From: Mesorhizobium sp.
GTDB taxonomy: Bacteria; Pseudomonadota; Alphaproteobacteria; Rhizobiales; Rhizobiaceae
Length of the DNA: 64,000 bases
Direction: 5' to 3'
NCBI RefSeq assembly: GCF_016793485.1
Contig: NZ_JAEULZ010000003.1
Coordinates: forward strand, 1-64,000
In this document: positions 61,615 through 64,000 of the stretch, piece after piece
Numbering within the stretch: the first letter of the stretch is position 1
Layout: each line of letters starts with the position of its first letter
The notes under the pieces: model-generated
Databases searched by the model: none
Told to the model about the DNA's origin: nothing
What the model saw: only the letters and a program-made list of their open reading frames with translations
Program-made: the position numbers and the translations under genes

Positions 61615-63528
61615 CTACTCGGCCGCTTGCGAGAAGGAAGCACCCTCGCCCACTGCGTGCCACCCCTCATCCGGATCACTCCAGTTTTCGGGATAGCGCA
61701 CCATGCCCTTTGCCTTCATTGCCCGGAAGGCCTCACCGCGATCGAACATGGACGGCGTGCCACGCGCTTTTTTGAGGCGCTCGCGCAATGCCTGCGTCTG
61801 CGCGGCGTCATATGTCCACTTCCGCCCCTTCAACGTCACGGCAAGCCCGTAGTCGTCGCGCGCACTCGCCTCGGAGATCAATCCGCATTGCAGGTCGTAG
61901 AGAACCTTGTCGGCCTCGCGCGCCAGCGGATCGCCCCAGCCACCGCCGCCCGTCGTCACGACGCGCACCGAGGTGCCGGGTTCGACGACCACCGTGTCGG
62001 ACATGCCGGGATAGACCTTTTCAACGCCGGACTCGATGACCGAGACCTGATAGTTCTGGCCGATCTTGCCGCCGTTTACGCCATAGCAGCCGAGTATCGA
62101 TCGGTCAGCGTTGGAAATGAGCTTGCAGTCATCCAGCGCACGAATGCGCTTGTCATAGCCGAAGCCACCGCGGCGGAAACCTGCGCCGCCGGAGTCCACC
62201 TTGAGCGCAAGCTGCTCGACCATGATCGGGTAGCGCGTCTCGGAGAATTCCGCGGGAAGGTTGCGTGAATTCGGGACGATGTGGACGACGTCGGAGCCGT
62301 CGGCCCAAGGCCGGCCTGGTCCACCACCGCCCAGCACTTCACGGAACAGGAAGAAGTCGTCGCGATTGCGACCGCCGGTAAGACCCCAGATGCGGATGGT
62401 TTCGTGGTCGGCTGGCATGCGGCCGTCGGTCGCCTTCGAGAGACATGCTGCGAAGACGCCGAGCGAACGCAGCATGAGGAAGAAGCGCATGCCGGTCGGC
62501 TTGCCGAAGGTGGGGGTAATCAGCGTTCCCTTCTTTGGGAACACAACGTCGATGACGTCGAGCACGCCTTCGTTGGAGTCGATCTCCGCGGCACGTTCGG
62601 GAGAAGCGGCCAGCGACCGCAGAACCGGCGCGAGCCACTTCCTGAAATAGCGTCCCTCGGCCTCGTCCAGCGACCAGTTGATCGGGCCCTTGGCCTCGGG
62701 ATCGGTACCGTTGAAATCAAGCACGATCTTGTCGGGCGTCTTGGTCATGGTGACGCGCAGCGCGTGGATCTTGCCTTCCTCGACGCCGTCGGCCTCGATG
62801 TAATCCTCGTAGTGATAGACGCCGTCCTTGATCTTTGGCAGGATTTCGCGCCGGAAGATTTCCGCGGCATTCTTCAGTATCTGCTCGAAGGCGGCTTCCA
62901 GCGTCTCGACGCCATAACGTTCGGCGAGCGAAACGATACGGCGCGAGCCGAGCTTGCAGGCACCGATCTCGGCATCGAGATCGCCGGCAAGATGGTCTTC
63001 CAGCCGTGAGTTGCGTGTGATGATGCGGAACGCCGCCTCGTTCAGGACGCCCTTGTCGTATAGCTTGATCGGCGGAATGATCACCCCTTCCATCCAGCTG
63101 TCAGTCGCATGGACCGGCAAGCTGCCTGGAACCGCGCCACCGATGTCGTCATGGTGGCCGAAGACCTGGCTGAAACCGATGAGCTTGTTCTCGTGGAAGA
63201 TCGGCACGGTCGTGCAGAGGTCCGGAACGTGGCCGATACCTCCGCAGGAATTGTAGGGATCGTTCCAGAAGAAGACGTCGCCGGGGAAGATGTTGTCTTC
63301 GCCGAAATACTCGAACACCGGCTCGACGATGGCCGAATAGGAGCGGCCGGTAAGCTTGCGGCCCTTGGCGTCGAATAGCGCGACACGGTAGTCGTGCTGG
63401 TCTCGTATCATCGGCGAGCGAGCGGTTCGCTCGACGGCGGCCTCGATCTCCAGTTCCGCGGCGCGGATGGTGCCGTGAATGACTTCCAGCTCGATCGGGC
63501 CGAGCTTCATATTCTTCTTGCTGCTCAC
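61615..63528 (-). CDS. Hydantoinase B/5-oxoprolinase beta-type subunit
   Basis: A 637-aa HyuB-family protein that, with HyuA, would catalyse ATP-dependent or ATP-independent hydrolysis of a hydantoin, N-methylhydantoin, oxoproline or related lactam; acetone carboxylase subunits are relatives. Markers are LGPIELEVIHGTIRAAELE, FFWNDPYNSCGGIGHVPDL, GFSQVFGHHDDIGGAVPG and the Gly-rich GGGGWGDPLAREADKVL. A C-terminal tail of about 60 residues follows. The GTG at 63528 overlaps the HyuA stop (GTGA); an ATG at 63510 is the alternative. Confidence 0.9.
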   Translation of the reverse strand: MSSKKNMKLGPIELEVIHGTIRAAELEIEAAVERTARSPMIRDQHDYRVALFDAKGRKLTGRSYSAIVEPVFEYFGEDNIFPGDVFFWNDPYNSCGGIGHVPDLCTTVPIFHENKLIGFSQVFGHHDDIGGAVPGSLPVHATDSWMEGVIIPPIKLYDKGVLNEAAFRIITRNSRLEDHLAGDLDAEIGACKLGSRRIVSLAERYGVETLEAAFEQILKNAAEIFRREILPKIKDGVYHYEDYIEADGVEEGKIHALRVTMTKTPDKIVLDFNGTDPEAKGPINWSLDEAEGRYFRKWLAPVLRSLAASPERAAEIDSNEGVLDVIDVVFPKKGTLITPTFGKPTGMRFFLMLRSLGVFAACLSKATDGRMPADHETIRIWGLTGGRNRDDFFLFREVLGGGGPGRPWADGSDVVHIVPNSRNLPAEFSETRYPIMVEQLALKVDSGGAGFRRGGFGYDKRIRALDDCKLISNADRSILGCYGVNGGKIGQNYQVSVIESGVEKVYPGMSDTVVVEPGTSVRVVTTGGGGWGDPLAREADKVLYDLQCGLISEASARDDYGLAVTLKGRKWTYDAAQTQALRERLKKARGTPSMFDRGEAFRAMKAKGMVRYPENWSDPDEGWHAVGEGASFSQAAE

Positions 63529-64000
63529 GACTGCGTCTCCCTCGCGGTCAAAATCAGGTTCCTGTAGCGGTCTGCGGTGCAGGTCCATCCGCCGGGCACG
63601 ACGACGGTGGAGCCATATTCCTGAACGATGGCCGGCCCTTCTATCACCTGGCCGGCGGCAAGCTCGGTGCGTTCATAGAGCGGGCTCTCGATCCAGCCGG
63701 CACCCTTCCAATAGACGTTGCGCGAACCGAAGGGCTTGGCGTGGGCACCGACCTTTTCCGTGGAGTTGATTTGCGGGCGGCTTTGGATGCCAACTGCGCG
63801 GACACGCAGGTTGACCAGTTCGACATCCTGCTCGCCTTCATAGTGGAAGCCGAAGGACTCGTCGTGCACGCGGTGGAAGTCCTTCCACATATGCGCGACT
63901 GCGGCATCACCGGCGGCGCCTTCGGGGGCCGTCACCTGAACCTCGTGTCCTTCGCCGAAATAGCGGACGTCGGCGACATATTCGATCTTGATGTCCGAGT
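63525..64000 (-). CDS. Hydantoinase A/5-oxoprolinase alpha-type subunit, C-terminal part
   Basis: The C-terminal 158 codons are in the window; the gene continues past the right edge. The sequence SDIKIEYVADVRYFGEGHEV, FHRVHDESFGFHYEG and GPAIVQEYGSTVVVPGGW is the typical end of HyuA-family proteins, which carry an ASKHA ATP-binding fold in the missing part. It is coupled to hyuB by a GTGA overlap. Confidence 0.92.
   Translation of the reverse strand, partial: SDIKIEYVADVRYFGEGHEVQVTAPEGAAGDAAVAHMWKDFHRVHDESFGFHYEGEQDVELVNLRVRAVGIQSRPQINSTEKVGAHAKPFGSRNVYWKGAGWIESPLYERTELAAGQVIEGPAIVQEYGSTVVVPGGWTCTADRYRNLILTARETQS

Overview
The window looks like chromosomal DNA of an alphaproteobacterium in the order Rhizobiales, probably Mesorhizobium-like (Phyllobacteriaceae; inference). 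Supporting signs are high GC, an aerobic CobS/CobT cobaltochelatase pair, a SAM-II riboswitch in front of metA, a CtrA-type box in front of ftsEX, a TIGR02302/DUF4175 gene, and an intergenic palindromic repeat of the rhizobial type at 6590.

Positions 1-38473 and 48942-64000 are host core. From left to right: 5' end of etfB, rhomboid protease, cob(I)alamin adenosyltransferase, HIG1-type small protein, SDR, BrkB/YihY, the large DUF4175 protein, GST, hpt, ftsE-ftsX, YdcF-like, PlsC-like acyltransferase, aldo/keto reductase, gamma-glutamylcyclotransferase, DUF2125, tyrC-hisC divergent from metA, a methyltransferase divergent from gloB-DUF985, EamA transporter, DUF3108, rpmB, queuosine-precursor transporter, spermidine-synthase-like gene, phytase-like esterase, cobT-cobS, J-domain protein, bolA, aroK-aroB, xerD (with a 50-aa membrane ORF coupled to it), accA, L,D-transpeptidase, tusA-like, CobW GTPase, D,D-carboxypeptidase and an M20 amidohydrolase.

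Positions 38.5-48.9 kb hold a 10.3-kb integrative element inside a tRNA-Arg(CCU) gene. A perfect 66-bp repeat (81 bp with two mismatches) marks its ends. The repeat covers the tRNA promoter and the 5' half of the tRNA up to the end of the anticodon loop, so the working tRNA at 48865-48941 now has a promoter and 5' half beside element DNA. The element encodes a tyrosine integrase, an excisionase-like protein, a GIY-YIG/NUMOD3 endonuclease, an archaeo-eukaryotic-type primase, a structured 640-bp non-coding region, a tight operon of five mostly unknown genes, a small HTH regulator and an Abi-alpha (DUF4393) protein. I see no capsid, portal, tail, large terminase or conjugation genes. A phage satellite or similar parasite with defence cargo is the best reading. 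One operon protein ends in a domain closely resembling the C-terminal sigma70-interacting domain of the cell-cycle regulator GcrA. The intergenic region at 47.25-47.50 kb carries six CcrM sites (GANTC) in 250 bp. Together these suggest that the element reads host cell-cycle or methylation state; this is an inference but the most interesting one here.

Positions 49.0-64.0 kb form a catabolic gene group. It has a BMP-type nucleoside ABC transporter (two permeases, double ATPase, binding protein), a three-subunit molybdenum hydroxylase (CoxL/CoxS/CoxM-like but without the CO-dehydrogenase signature), an amidase, an IclR regulator, a creatininase-family protein with an altered metal motif, a CoxG-like protein and HyuA/HyuB hydantoinase-type subunits. 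A shared palindromic site (GATA-Y-N-ATATC) lies in front of the IclR/amidase pair and in front of the coxM-like gene. Uptake and stepwise opening of a nitrogen heterocycle is likely; the substrate cannot be read from sequence.
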